64,000 bases of DNA from Brotaphodocola catenula (GCA_020686985.1 JAJEPU010000008.1:1-64000), one strand, 5' to 3'; shown: positions 50,874 through 60,389, numbered from the stretch's first letter. A program made the numbers and translations. The notes: generated by a model from the letters alone, not told the origin.

Positions 50874-52865
50874 TTAGCCGAGCTTGCGTGCGGTCTCCAC
50901 AACGTTCTCAACCGTGAAGCCAAAGTGCTCAAACAGCTGTTTTGCCGGACCACTTGCTCCGAATCCATTCATCGTCACATAAGCGCCATCAAGACCTACA
51001 TAGCGTCCCCATCCGAAGTCGCTGAGTGCCTCGATTGCAACACGCTTGCGAACTGCCTTCGGAAGAATGGACTCCTTGTACTCCTCGCTCTGCTCCTCGA
51101 ACAGATCCATACACGGCATGGATACGACACGGACTTTCTTGCCCTCTGCGCTCAAAACTTCCTTTGCCTTCACAGCCAGCTCTACCTCAGAACCGGAAGC
51201 CATCAGGATCAGCTCCGGAGTTCCCTCACAGTCATCAAGTACATAAGCACCTTTAAGTGCCTCACGACTGCTTCCTGCCATCGGGGTCAGGTTCTGTCTC
51301 GTCAGAACGAGAGCGGTCGGTGTCGTCTCAGAAGTCACTGCGCTGTACCATGCGGATGCAGTCTCCACGGCATCACATGGACGGAATACATGGAAGTTCG
51401 GCATTGCGCGGAACATCGCAAGCTGCTCGATCGGCTCATGGGTCGGACCATCCTCACCGACACCGATGCTGTCGTGTGTGAATACGAAGGTCAGCGGAGT
51501 CTTCATCAGAGCAGACAGACGTGCCATCGGCTTCGTGTAATCGCTGAATACGAAGAAGGTTGCGACATAGGACTGAAGACCACCGTGAAGCATCATTCCG
51601 TTTCCGATCGCGGTCATTGCAAGCTCACGAACACCGAAGTGCATGTTGCGTCCTGCGCGGTTCTCCTTCGAGAAATCTCCCTCGCCGTTCATATAGGTCT
51701 TGTTCGACGGTGCCAGATCCGCAGATCCGCCCATCAGGTTCGGCATCAGATCTTTCAGGCGATTGATGACCTTTCCAGAAAGGCTACGGGTTGCCTCCGG
51801 CTTCTCAGTCTGTGCCCAGAAGCTCTCATCCTCCCAGAGTGCCTTCTTAACGGCTTCCTTTCCGTCAAAATACTGGTTCCAGAGTGCTTCCATCTCCGGA
51901 TACTCCTCGCAGTATCCAGCAAACATGGCTTTCCACTCTGCCTCAGCCTCAGCCTTTTCTTCACCTGCTCTGCTGAAGTTCTCATAAACTTCCTTCGGTA
52001 CCTCAAACGGCTCCTCACATGGCCACTCGAGGAACTTTCTCAGCTCTGCCACATTCTCCACACCAAGAGGCTCACCGTGAGCGCTTGCCTTGCCCTGCTT
52101 TGCCGGGCATCCGTATCCGATCTGGGTCTTGATCATGATGAAGGACGGTCTGCTCAAATCTGCCTTTGCCTCCTCGATTGCATTTCCGATTGCAGTCAGA
52201 TCATTTCCGTCCTCCACAGTCAGAGTCTGGAAGCCAAATGCCTGCATACGCTCCTGTACATTCTCGGTAAATGCAATATCCGTGCTTCCCTCGATAGAAA
52301 TCTGGTTGGAATCATAGAGTACGATCAATTTTCCAAGTCCGAGTGTTCCTGCGAGTGAAAATGCCTCGGAGGAGATTCCCTCCATCATGCATCCATCTCC
52401 GCCGAGAACAAAGGTGTAGTGATCCACTACCGGATAATTTTCCTTATTGAACACCTCTGCGAGATGTGCCTCTGCAATCGCCATGCCGACTGCCATTCCC
52501 ATACCTGCTCCGAGCGGTCCGGTCGTAGCCTCAACGCCTACAGTATGACCGTACTCCGGATGACCTGCGGTCTTGGAGCCGAGCTGACGAAAATTCATCA
52601 GATCTTCCTTGGAAAGATCTCCGTAGCCAAACAGGTGAAGCAGAGAATACAGCAACATCGAGCCGTGTCCTCCAGAAAGAATGAAGCGGTCGCGGTTTGC
52701 CCACTTCGGGTCTGCCGGATTGTGGTTCATGTGGTTCATCCACAGCTCATAGGCAGTCGGAGCGCATCCAAGCGGAAGTCCCGGGTGACCGGAATTTGCC
52801 TTCTGGATCGCATCTGCTGATAACACACGGATCGCATTAACTGACAACGTATCAATCGTACTCAT
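50874..52865 (-). CDS. tkt: Transketolase
   Basis: A 663-residue full-length transketolase with the thiamine diphosphate motif (GGDGCMMEGISSEAF), NANSGHPGLPLG near the N terminus, THDSIGVGEDGPTHEP, and the pyrimidine domain. It links the pentose phosphate pathway with glycolysis, matching nearby glcK, fbp and ppaC. AAAGGAGGATTACCA precedes the ATG. It follows the DUF5711 gene after only 35 bases. Confidence 0.96.
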   Translation of the reverse strand: MSTIDTLSVNAIRVLSADAIQKANSGHPGLPLGCAPTAYELWMNHMNHNPADPKWANRDRFILSGGHGSMLLYSLLHLFGYGDLSKEDLMNFRQLGSKTAGHPEYGHTVGVEATTGPLGAGMGMAVGMAIAEAHLAEVFNKENYPVVDHYTFVLGGDGCMMEGISSEAFSLAGTLGLGKLIVLYDSNQISIEGSTDIAFTENVQERMQAFGFQTLTVEDGNDLTAIGNAIEEAKADLSRPSFIMIKTQIGYGCPAKQGKASAHGEPLGVENVAELRKFLEWPCEEPFEVPKEVYENFSRAGEEKAEAEAEWKAMFAGYCEEYPEMEALWNQYFDGKEAVKKALWEDESFWAQTEKPEATRSLSGKVINRLKDLMPNLMGGSADLAPSNKTYMNGEGDFSKENRAGRNMHFGVRELAMTAIGNGMMLHGGLQSYVATFFVFSDYTKPMARLSALMKTPLTFVFTHDSIGVGEDGPTHEPIEQLAMFRAMPNFHVFRPCDAVETASAWYSAVTSETTPTALVLTRQNLTPMAGSSREALKGAYVLDDCEGTPELILMASGSEVELAVKAKEVLSAEGKKVRVVSMPCMDLFEEQSEEYKESILPKAVRKRVAIEALSDFGWGRYVGLDGAYVTMNGFGASGPAKQLFEHFGFTVENVVETARKLG

Positions 52866-52900
52866 TGGTAATCCTCCTTTGGGGTGGTTGTGTAATTTTG

Positions 52901-54178
52901 TTACCTTAACTTGATCTCCCGCATCTGTTGCGGTCCGGACACTACAAGAGTGTTCGGAAATCTACCTTTTCGTATCTTTGAAACCGTAAAATCAAATGTG
53001 GCATACAGCTTCTGAACCCCCGCCATATTAAAGATTTCACATGAATTCTCATTATACAGAATAATCAAATCATCGTCAATATCAAGGTGAGTATACTCAT
53101 AGGTAAAATCTTTCGTAAACATATGACTTCCGTCTTTTCGGTAGACCTGAAGACTGCTCGTATATTCTCCCGAAGGATTCTTTAAAATCATCGCCACATA
53201 ATCTTTGTTGTAACAAACGCTCTGAATCTCCGATTCCACTGCGACCTGCGCCACAAGCGCCGGGGACGCGATATTTTCCGTGGAAAAGAACGTCAGCCCC
53301 GTTCCCGAAATTGCACAGGAGTAGGAATTGTTCATGTAGAACACACGCGGGACAATCGTTCCGTCAAACGGATCGTCAAATCCTCCGACAATTCGATCCG
53401 GAACATTTTTTCCGACCTCGGAAAAATCATAAAATACCACGCGGTTTTTCAGCTCGCCGTTCTTGATATACACAACAGAACACATCAGCTGTGTACCGTC
53501 CTCCGAGAGTGCCTCTCCGAGCACATATCCATCTCCCGAAATGATCGTCTTGATTCCTACCTGAAGAGAGCTTCCATCACGGTCATAAAACATGACGTAA
53601 CTCGCAGTAGAATCCTCGACAACCGCCGCAACAATCCCCGTTCCCGAGATCGTCACCTTACTGATCGGAAGCACCGTCGATGCCTCCCCGACTTTTCCGG
53701 TTGAACCGAAAATATAGATCTTGTTTCCCTGCCGGTCTGCAATCGCGACATAGTCGCCCTGCTTTGTGACAATCGGATTCTTCATCTCATAGCTCTCTGT
53801 CCAGACCGTCTTTCCGTGATTGTCCAGATAGGAAGCACCATCCTTTGTGTACTTGAGTACATTATTCCCAAAACTTTCGTATCCGACCAGGCTTCCCTCA
53901 TTCATATCGGTCTGCCACGCCGTCTCATAGCTGACATACTGATAATTTCTCTGGTAATAATAAAGTCCGCCTCCTGCTCCACCTATCACTGCCAGCAAAG
54001 CGACAAGAAGGATCAGCTTGCGCCTTCGCGCTTTCTTGTATGCCTGGACTGCTGTCTCTTCCCCATCCGGGTTAAGTTCCGAACGCAACTCCGGTGGGAT
54101 CGGAGCTCCTGCGGAAATCACTCTCTGTCGCAGTTTTTGTTTCTTGCTTTCTCTGCTCATGGAGCTCATATCACTCAT
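52901..54178 (-). CDS. DUF5711-family membrane-anchored beta-propeller-like protein
   Basis: A 425-residue protein with a cytoplasmic N terminus (about 50 residues), one membrane helix (about 54-74, LILLVALLAVIGGAGGG) and a large extracellular region made of repeated beta strands (VAIADRQGNKIYIFG, SSLQVYRKDGS and similar), consistent with a propeller. The family is known only as DUF5711. It lies between the LysM gene and tkt on the same strand. Confidence 0.82.
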   Translation of the reverse strand: MSDMSSMSRESKKQKLRQRVISAGAPIPPELRSELNPDGEETAVQAYKKARRRKLILLVALLAVIGGAGGGLYYYQRNYQYVSYETAWQTDMNEGSLVGYESFGNNVLKYTKDGASYLDNHGKTVWTESYEMKNPIVTKQGDYVAIADRQGNKIYIFGSTGKVGEASTVLPISKVTISGTGIVAAVVEDSTASYVMFYDRDGSSLQVGIKTIISGDGYVLGEALSEDGTQLMCSVVYIKNGELKNRVVFYDFSEVGKNVPDRIVGGFDDPFDGTIVPRVFYMNNSYSCAISGTGLTFFSTENIASPALVAQVAVESEIQSVCYNKDYVAMILKNPSGEYTSSLQVYRKDGSHMFTKDFTYEYTHLDIDDDLIILYNENSCEIFNMAGVQKLYATFDFTVSKIRKGRFPNTLVVSGPQQMREIKLR

Positions 54179-54448
54179 GATTCCTTATCTCCCAAATATG
54201 ATTCTGTCATATTTTTCCATATAAGATTTTTACTCGGACAGATTCATATCTCTTTTCTCGTATTCATTATTAATTTCTGTTTCCGAAAATGATCTTTGCA
54301 TTTCTCTCTCAGATATAAACTGCCACATCTGCTTCTGTTGATCCAGGCGTGGTACTCTGCAATTTTGATAGATGCACAGATCTTTATGCAAAAGTACATT
54401 TTGAAACACGCTCTAGTATATCTCATTTTGAGATACGGGTCAAAGAGT

Positions 54449-55894
54449 TTACGGATTGATTTCCGGTGGGAGATAAATCTTCTGCCCCACAGAGAGATGA
54501 CTTCCATCTCCAAGCTGATTCCATGCACAGATCGTCTCCAAATTTGCGAGGCTGTGATACCGATCCATGCAGATCCCATACAAAGTCTCTCCGGTCTGCA
54601 CGACATGAGAAATCGCATTCGACGGAATGGACACCTGCTGAACCTGCTGAGATTGTGAACCTGATGAAGCTGACAGGTTCTGCTCACTTGAGTTATTTGA
54701 ACTATTTGAGCTATTTTGTGAACCTGAGAGATCTGAGGAGTCTGGTTCACTTGAGGAACTCGACACACTTGACACACTTGACGCACCTGGAGATTCCACA
54801 GAAAGGCTCAATGACTCTGTCTGCGCTCCATTTGCGCTCTGTCCGCTCCCCTCTGCGCCGTCCATCCCACTCATTCCTGAACGTTCATCGCTTCCTGCAT
54901 TCCCTGACGAACTCAGTGAATTTGACGAATTTGATGAATCTGACGAATTCGCAGAATCGTCTCCCGCATCCCCGAGCTGAATTTCTGCAAGCGTCGGATA
55001 GACTTCCCCCGGCACATGCTCGATCTCAACCTCATCTGCTGTGCCCCCTGCCTGAGAACCGACTGCCTGTCCGGTCTTTGCTCTCAAAATTCTCGTCCAG
55101 TCCCCCGCACTGCCCTCAGGCACCACAGACGCGAGCACTGCCTCCATCTGTTGCATCTTGTGGTAATTGTTCACCATGACGACACCGCCCGCAAGCACGA
55201 CGAGGGAGAGCACCCCACAGGCTGTACCGAGCGTTCCGGTTAGACTCCTGCGTTTTCCCGCCTTCACCTGGTTCTCTTCCATTTTTTTTCGGAAATCACG
55301 GATCACTCCGTCCCTCGTCTGGCTCTCAATCCGCCTTGCGTCTTTTCGAGAAACCATGTAGTCCTGCATCATCTGATTTTTTTCGTAGTAAATGTTGTAT
55401 CCCCGCAATTTATAAAATCCGTCCTCCGAGGCAGTATACACTGCTTCCTCCCCCTCAAGTCCGCTGTTGACATACATCAGCTGATTCTTTCCGGAAAAAT
55501 ACGTCCCATGCTGTTTCCAATAGTTGAGCGGGCTGAGCATCGCTCCGGGAGCACCGCAGAGAAACCATCCAAGGACGATCCGTCTCGGAAACATCTGCTC
55601 CATATCTCGATATGCCTTTTTCCAGAGTTCTTCAGAAAATTCTACTTTTTCTCCTCCGATGGACGCGCCCTCTATCTCGAGTGCCCCATCCACAAACAGA
55701 TAGGGAACACCGTCCTCCTCCCGATTTTCGCCCAGCAAAAGTCCGACCCGCAGATCCTGTCCGCCGGTCGGGTAGAGACGCCTCAAATATGTATTTACAT
55801 AGTCTTCGACATAAAGCTTTAAAACCGGGTCCCGCTCCCCGATCTGCCGGATATTTTTCGGCAACTTCGGGTATGGATTATAACATTCTCCCAT
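54449..55894 (-). CDS. Membrane-spanning LysM protein
   Basis: A 481-residue protein with three parts. Residues 1-215 form a soluble cytoplasmic domain (LRVGLLLGENREEDGVPYLF, DMEQMFPRRIVLGWFLCG) that weakly recalls JAB/MPN-type folds. One membrane helix (about 222-245) follows. The extracellular part has a long Ser/Asn/Gly-rich linker (about 310-425) and a C-terminal LysM domain (HVVQTGETLYGICMDRYHSL). It could link the wall to a cytoplasmic activity. The ribosome binding site is weak (GGTGAG). Confidence 0.8.
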   Translation of the reverse strand: MGECYNPYPKLPKNIRQIGERDPVLKLYVEDYVNTYLRRLYPTGGQDLRVGLLLGENREEDGVPYLFVDGALEIEGASIGGEKVEFSEELWKKAYRDMEQMFPRRIVLGWFLCGAPGAMLSPLNYWKQHGTYFSGKNQLMYVNSGLEGEEAVYTASEDGFYKLRGYNIYYEKNQMMQDYMVSRKDARRIESQTRDGVIRDFRKKMEENQVKAGKRRSLTGTLGTACGVLSLVVLAGGVVMVNNYHKMQQMEAVLASVVPEGSAGDWTRILRAKTGQAVGSQAGGTADEVEIEHVPGEVYPTLAEIQLGDAGDDSANSSDSSNSSNSLSSSGNAGSDERSGMSGMDGAEGSGQSANGAQTESLSLSVESPGASSVSSVSSSSSEPDSSDLSGSQNSSNSSNNSSEQNLSASSGSQSQQVQQVSIPSNAISHVVQTGETLYGICMDRYHSLANLETICAWNQLGDGSHLSVGQKIYLPPEINP

Positions 55895-56173
55895 AATCTA
55901 ATCTCACCATCCTGCCATTTCTTTCTCCGTGAGTGCGTCCCAGATGTTCCAGAAATGCCACTGAGTCAGACACCAAATGCTCTGTCTTGCGCATCTCTCG
56001 CCTGTCCGTCCTGTCGCATAATAACCGGCAGATAACCGAAAAAAACATTTCTTTTTAGGTTGGCACACACTCTGACAACCGAACAGGCTGCAAAGAAGTT
56101 ACAAGGTTATAACCTTAGCCTGTCCAGATGTCTGATCACAGCAGAGTATATCACGGGAAAAGCAAAGAATTTG

Positions 56174-56935
56174 TCAAATCCAGGTACGATTTTCGAGGAA
56201 CTGTTCGACAAGAAATGCCGATTCACAGATGTAATCTGCCATCTGCATAACGAGTGAAAGTCGAACGCTCTGGAGCATCAGCGGATCGCGATTTCCATAT
56301 CCACCCACAATGCCCGTTAGAAAAATATCCCCGACCGCCTGTAATTCCTTCGCCACTCCAAGTCCCGGTCGGAGTGAGCCACGCCCGAGTGTCACACAGC
56401 CGACATGCTCCATGCTCCCGACGGAGGCATCCACAGCAACGATCACACTGCGTGGATAACGTTGGTGAATCATCCGGACATATTGTTCGAGATTCATCGC
56501 ATGAACAGGGCGCTCGAGCGTTCCGACAACCTGAAGTCTTCGCACATTTCCCGATGACAATTTGTAACCGATCAGAGGTCCGAGACTGTCCCCGGTCGAG
56601 CGATCCGTCCCTATGCACAAAAAGACAACTCCATTTCGTTCCCTCGTGCTCAGAAGCTCCCCAATCATCGCGCACATCAGCCCTGCACAGTAGCGGACAT
56701 CTCCCCTCTGTCGCGAGTCAAAATAATAAATCCCATATCGGTTTCCGTTTTTTCGTTCTGCCTGCTGTACTTGCTCCATCTGTGCTTTTATCTGTGTTTT
56801 TATTGGCGCTTTCATTGGCGTTTTTACCTGTGTTTCTACCGCCGTTTCTACCTGTGTTCTGATTTGAGGAGTGATTCGCATTATTTTCCCCTGTTCCTCT
56901 ATTTTCATTTCTGATTTTCTCTTCAATAATTTCAT
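56174..56935 (-). CDS. yyaC: Spore protein YyaC (DUF1256)
   Basis: A 253-residue protein. Residues from about 70 onward match YyaC, a germination-protease-like spore protein: FLCIGTDRSTGDSLGPLIGY, VVGTLERPVHAMNL, VAVDASVGSMEHVGCVTL, GVGGR-type glycine loops and FLTGIVGGYGN. The first 65 residues are unusual, made of a 4-residue repeat (Lys-Thr/Ala-Pro/Gln-Met/Ile) coded by a 12-base tandem repeat. The start is uncertain: 56938, 56935, or 56881, which has AGGGGAAAATA upstream. Confidence 0.82.
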   Translation of the reverse strand: MKLLKRKSEMKIEEQGKIMRITPQIRTQVETAVETQVKTPMKAPIKTQIKAQMEQVQQAERKNGNRYGIYYFDSRQRGDVRYCAGLMCAMIGELLSTRERNGVVFLCIGTDRSTGDSLGPLIGYKLSSGNVRRLQVVGTLERPVHAMNLEQYVRMIHQRYPRSVIVAVDASVGSMEHVGCVTLGRGSLRPGLGVAKELQAVGDIFLTGIVGGYGNRDPLMLQSVRLSLVMQMADYICESAFLVEQFLENRTWI

Positions 56936-56961
56936 CATTTTCCGCCTGTGCCATTTTTTGT

Positions 56962-56967
56962 TAGTAT
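56962..56967 (-). promoter_or_regulatory. Possible -10 box upstream of yyaC
   Basis: TATACT(A) on the minus strand about 25 bases before the first start codon. No clear TTGACA precedes it, so a sporulation sigma factor is possible but unproven. Confidence 0.35.
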
Positions 56968-57009
56968 AGACGGAAAATTCGAAAATTATGTATGGATGAG
57001 TATTGAAGG

Positions 57010-57058
57010 TATGAGTGAAAAAGAATGTGCCGAGTGCGCTTCTTCGTTCCACTGCGGA
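57010..57058. repeat. Hairpin module beside palindrome copy 5
   Basis: AGAATGTGCCGAGTGCGCTTCT is a partial stem-loop, followed by TCGTTCCACTGCGGAGC. The CGTTCCACTGCGG phrase is otherwise found in repeat family A, so this copy joins both families. Confidence 0.6.
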
Positions 57059-57104
57059 GCATTTTTTATTTCATAGGGCACAATTTCCTGTCATATAAAA
57101 ATGC
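57059..57104. repeat. Terminator-linked palindrome, copy 5 (diverged)
   Basis: GCATTTTTTATTTCATAGG, loop region GCACAATTT, CCTGTCATATAAAAATGC. The outer GCATTTTT/AAAAATGC pairing is specific to this copy and matches its neighbouring terminator. Confidence 0.78.
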
Positions 57105-57142
57105 GACCACATCTGACATGTATAACATGCATCTGTGATCGC
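57098..57142 (-). terminator. Terminator of the 57225-58334 gene
   Basis: Stem GCGATCACA/TGTGGTCGC with further inner pairing on the minus strand, followed by ATTTTTATATG. Confidence 0.7.
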
Positions 57143-57224
57143 CATTCCTTCCTTTATTCCCTGTTTCCTTATTTCCTTATTTATTAGTCGCCAGCTCTGT
57201 TTTCTATTACGGTTCCAAAAGTAC

Positions 57225-58334
57225 CTACTTCTGAACCGTAACTACTTTCGCCTTTGTCCGGTAAACCTCAATCGCCTCACTGATATTGGAGGCCTCTCCC
57301 CTCTCGATCATACCCTTCAAATCCTGAATCTTCAACGGATCGAGAAATTCTCTCCCGAGATAGGTGCTGTAATGATCTGCCAGATCCAATCGTCTCTCCT
57401 TCACCTCCGTCGAGGTCTTCTTGAGTTGACTGCGAACTTCCTCATACTCATTCTGAAGACGCACAAGGTCAGCCTCATGGTTATGCTCAATCTCATCCTG
57501 AAGAATTGTCTTTGTCACATTCTCAAACGTATTCAATGTATCTTTCTTTTTCAGAGCCACACTGCTGAGTTCCTGCTGGATTCTAGCAATCTCATCGTCA
57601 TATTTTTCCAGATCATAGAAAGACTCATTCCGATCTTTCCGAATCGTGGAAGTGATCACGCGGATTTTCCTGTCGTTCGCATGAATCTCATCGAGAATCT
57701 GACGTCCCTCCTTGAGAGGTTCCATGTAGCGCATCTTTGTATGGTTGCTCAGTCCGACATACATTCCTCCAAAAATCAGGATATCAAGCGCATAAATTCC
57801 TGCAAGATAAATTGTTCTGTGATTCGGAATTAAAAGATAAATTCCACACGGCAGCGCCACAAACAAAACTGCCACAAACAAGAGCAGAGTCAGAAATTCT
57901 TTTATCCACCTCGGGAAAAACAGCGAGTAATACAGACGACTTTTGCAAAATCCCGGCACATGATTCTGTCTAAAAACAGTCTTCATTCTCAGTCTCAGTT
58001 CTTTGTTGTGTGAGTGTAGTTCAAACGTCTCCTCGGCGATTCTCTCCTTCACTCCCTGATTTTTTGCCTTCTCCCGTCTGGCTCTGGCTTTTTTGAGCTG
58101 TTCCTGCGCTTTTCCGATCTCTGTATCATAACTGGAATCAATCTCATCCCTGCGCTTTTTGATTGTCTGTGTGACCAGCTCCGCAACCTGTTTGCGCTCC
58201 ATCTCCAGAAGTTTTTTCTTTTTTCCCTCATCCTGAATCAACTGTTTTTCTCTGTCTTCCACAACAGCCAACGCTTCCACCGCATTTCTGGCATTTTCCA
58301 GAAATTCCACGCATTCCTTTCCCGTCTGTGCCAT
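57225..58334 (-). CDS. Coiled-coil membrane protein of unknown function
   Basis: A 369-residue protein: a charged coiled coil (about 15-110), two membrane helices close together (about 147-170 and 176-195), and a second coiled coil (about 215-330) with a short C-terminal domain (LKGMIERGEASNISEAIEVYR). Both coils are predicted cytoplasmic. I do not recognise the family. The start at 58334 is preferred because AGGAGG lies 9-10 bases upstream; the ATG at 58343 is too close to it. Confidence 0.75.
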   Translation of the reverse strand: MAQTGKECVEFLENARNAVEALAVVEDREKQLIQDEGKKKKLLEMERKQVAELVTQTIKKRRDEIDSSYDTEIGKAQEQLKKARARREKAKNQGVKERIAEETFELHSHNKELRLRMKTVFRQNHVPGFCKSRLYYSLFFPRWIKEFLTLLLFVAVLFVALPCGIYLLIPNHRTIYLAGIYALDILIFGGMYVGLSNHTKMRYMEPLKEGRQILDEIHANDRKIRVITSTIRKDRNESFYDLEKYDDEIARIQQELSSVALKKKDTLNTFENVTKTILQDEIEHNHEADLVRLQNEYEEVRSQLKKTSTEVKERRLDLADHYSTYLGREFLDPLKIQDLKGMIERGEASNISEAIEVYRTKAKVVTVQK

Positions 58335-58627
58335 TCTGTCCATTCCTCCTCGCCGTAATCTGCTACCATCACTGTGTCGTCTGTATTATCCACAATTATC
58401 TGTATTGTCTGTATCATTTATATCTTTATATCTCTATCACATAGCAATTTTTTATTCGGAAGATTCCATATTCCATTTAGAAAATTTTTTCCTGTAAATG
58501 GTAACATTTATTTATTTTTCCGAGCATTCTCTCTTCTCTTTAGTTTACTACGAAATGACATATCCCACAAGGGGCACAAAGATCTCCTTACCGCCCATTC
58601 GTCGCACAAACCGCAATAAGATCTCTC

Positions 58628-58656
58628 TTGTCAATCCCTCTCAGTTCCGCTATAAT
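58628..58656 (+). promoter_or_regulatory. Promoter of the 58697-58963 gene
   Basis: TTGTCA (58628-58633) and TATAAT (58651-58656) are 17 bases apart. The rest of 58335-58627 is AT-rich with no gene seen. Confidence 0.8.
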
Positions 58657-58696
58657 GTTGCCTGAACACGAACCACAACCAGAAGGGAGAATTTTT

Positions 58697-58963
58697 ATGT
58701 TTCGTATGTGGGGAAAAATCTGGAAAGACAATCATATGATAAAAGATACGGTCATCGCAAACGGGGATTACAATCAGTCTCGCACCACTATGGTCTTTCA
58801 GGCAGTAGAGGACATCTGTCGTCAATTCGATCTGAGTTGCCCGATCTGGCTGGATTCCAACATCAATGATTTCAAGTTGCATGCAAAAACGCGCTTCACT
58901 CAGGACAGCTTTATTGAATCCATCGACTTTGATTCTCTGGAAATTCATGTCATTGAAGAATAA
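58697..58963 (+). CDS. Small conserved-looking hypothetical protein
   Basis: An 88-residue soluble protein (MFRMWGKIWKDNHMIKDTVI, then ICRQFDLSCPIWLDSNINDF). It has its own promoter, a good AAGGGAG site and a terminator, so it is expressed as a single gene. The composition is normal, with no known motif. It is divergent from the coiled-coil membrane protein. Confidence 0.7.
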   Translation: MFRMWGKIWKDNHMIKDTVIANGDYNQSRTTMVFQAVEDICRQFDLSCPIWLDSNINDFKLHAKTRFTQDSFIESIDFDSLEIHVIEE

Positions 58964-59051
58964 AAGAAATAATAAAAACAATAAGAAAGGCAATAGGAAA
59001 AGCAGCAAGAAAAGCAACATTAAAAGTAACATTAAACCTGACTGTGAAGGA

Positions 59052-59108
59052 CATAAAACAGGCATACCAGAGAAATTTTGTAACATTCTCTGATATGCCT
59101 GTTTTTAT
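59052..59108. terminator. Bidirectional terminator between convergent genes
   Basis: Long stem AAAACAGGCATA(c)CAGAGAA pairing with TTCTCTG(a)TATGCCTGTTTT, with A and T tracts on each side. It serves both the plus gene ending at 58963 and the minus gene ending at 59133. Confidence 0.88.
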
Positions 59109-59132
59109 TTCACATCAATATTCATGTTTCAT

Positions 59133-60206
59133 TTAAATTAAATACTGCTTCAAAATATCTCCGATCAGCTCTACCTCCTCAGGGCTTAAATCCTTCAGCC
59201 AGTTCTCTGTCCCTTCCCGATGCTTTTCCCGGCTCGCTGCCATCTGCTCCAGACTGCGTTTCAGATACTCGGTATCGGAAACGCCATTCTTGTCTCCGGG
59301 TTTTCCCTGACTTCCCTGACGGGTATGTAAATCTGCCTGACCGGAAGCATTACGAATTCCTGTGATTGATGAGGTCTCGCTCTGAGCACTCGAAGTCATT
59401 GCATCGCTATTTTCAGCGGATACCCCCTGATTTGCGCGTCTCTGCCGTTTTCCATTTCCAAACACTGCTCGATTATTTCCATTGCTTCCACTATTTCTGA
59501 CACCACCCTGCATCACTGTTCCGGAAAATCCGCTATATTCTCTGCTATTCTCCCTCTCAGTCTCCTCGTTTTCCGTCTCCTCTTTCTCACTGTTCATCTC
59601 TGAGCGCAGAGACAGACGTCCCAGACTGCGCATTCCCTTTGAAGTTGGAACCGGTCGAATTCCAGATGCAGAGTTTTCACCATCCAACGGCTGATTGCGC
59701 GCCATTCTCGGATACATCACATTTTCCAGATAATCCTGAAGCGCCATCATCAGCTGTTCTCTTCTGACTCCGGCCGTCACTCCGTCAAATACCAGCGTCA
59801 ACATTGCCAGCAGAATTCCACCCGCACCATAAAGCACCATACAGGAAGTATCCAGACGATACCAGTATGCGAGAAATGCGCCAGTTCCTCCTGCAAGCAG
59901 ACACAGCCAGGTCCACTGCATTGCCAGCCCGCTCCAACCGTTCAGCGTAAATCCCATGATCTTCATCTCATTCAGCTGATGTTCGAGCCACGCTCCGGTA
60001 TCCCGCATGCCCTGATTGACGCGGTAGACATTCTCCGCTCTTGTCTTTAGTTCTTTCAATGTCCGATTCTTCGTCACCGTGAGGTTGGTGCTTTCTTTCA
60101 GTAATCCTTTGTAGAGGCGTCGGGTCAGTCCTCTGGTCAGAATTCCCATCAGACAGAGTCCCGCTAAGACATACAATGCCTTCCCTGTTTCCAATAACTG
60201 CATCAT
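59133..60206 (-). CDS. Membrane protein of unknown function
   Basis: A 357-residue protein with membrane helices near residues 10-26, 90-112 and 118-140, followed by a long polar, low-complexity region (about 175-320; Glu/Asn/Ser-rich with SEKEETENEETERENSRE) and an amphipathic C-terminal helix (LSPEEVELIGDILKQYL). The start at 60206 follows GGGGAG. The topology resembles secretion-system-type TadC fragments only faintly; no function is claimed. Confidence 0.7.
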   Translation of the reverse strand: MMQLLETGKALYVLAGLCLMGILTRGLTRRLYKGLLKESTNLTVTKNRTLKELKTRAENVYRVNQGMRDTGAWLEHQLNEMKIMGFTLNGWSGLAMQWTWLCLLAGGTGAFLAYWYRLDTSCMVLYGAGGILLAMLTLVFDGVTAGVRREQLMMALQDYLENVMYPRMARNQPLDGENSASGIRPVPTSKGMRSLGRLSLRSEMNSEKEETENEETERENSREYSGFSGTVMQGGVRNSGSNGNNRAVFGNGKRQRRANQGVSAENSDAMTSSAQSETSSITGIRNASGQADLHTRQGSQGKPGDKNGVSDTEYLKRSLEQMAASREKHREGTENWLKDLSPEEVELIGDILKQYLI

Positions 60207-60389
60207 AAAAACAGCTCCCCTTTCTTTCCTGAATTGTTCGAACAGGATCATTATACTGTTTCCTGTCCGTTTTGGAAAGTTCAGGGAGCCTAGAATCGTT
60301 CGTCAAAGTTCGCTAAAAAACGATTTTCAAGCATGTAAACGGGTTTGAAAATACGTTTGAAGATACATAAAAGATGTTTGATTATTGCA

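Noticed and set aside
50865-52358. 497-codon plus-strand ORF
   Set aside because: It is a shadow of transketolase on the other strand.
54244-54786. Gln/Val-rich minus-strand ORF
   Set aside because: It is an out-of-frame reading of the LysM protein's Ser-rich linker region and the 3' flank.
56060-56257. 65-codon plus-strand ORF with TTG start
   Set aside because: It overlaps the 3' end of yyaC on the other strand, has a poor ribosome binding site and no match that I recognise.
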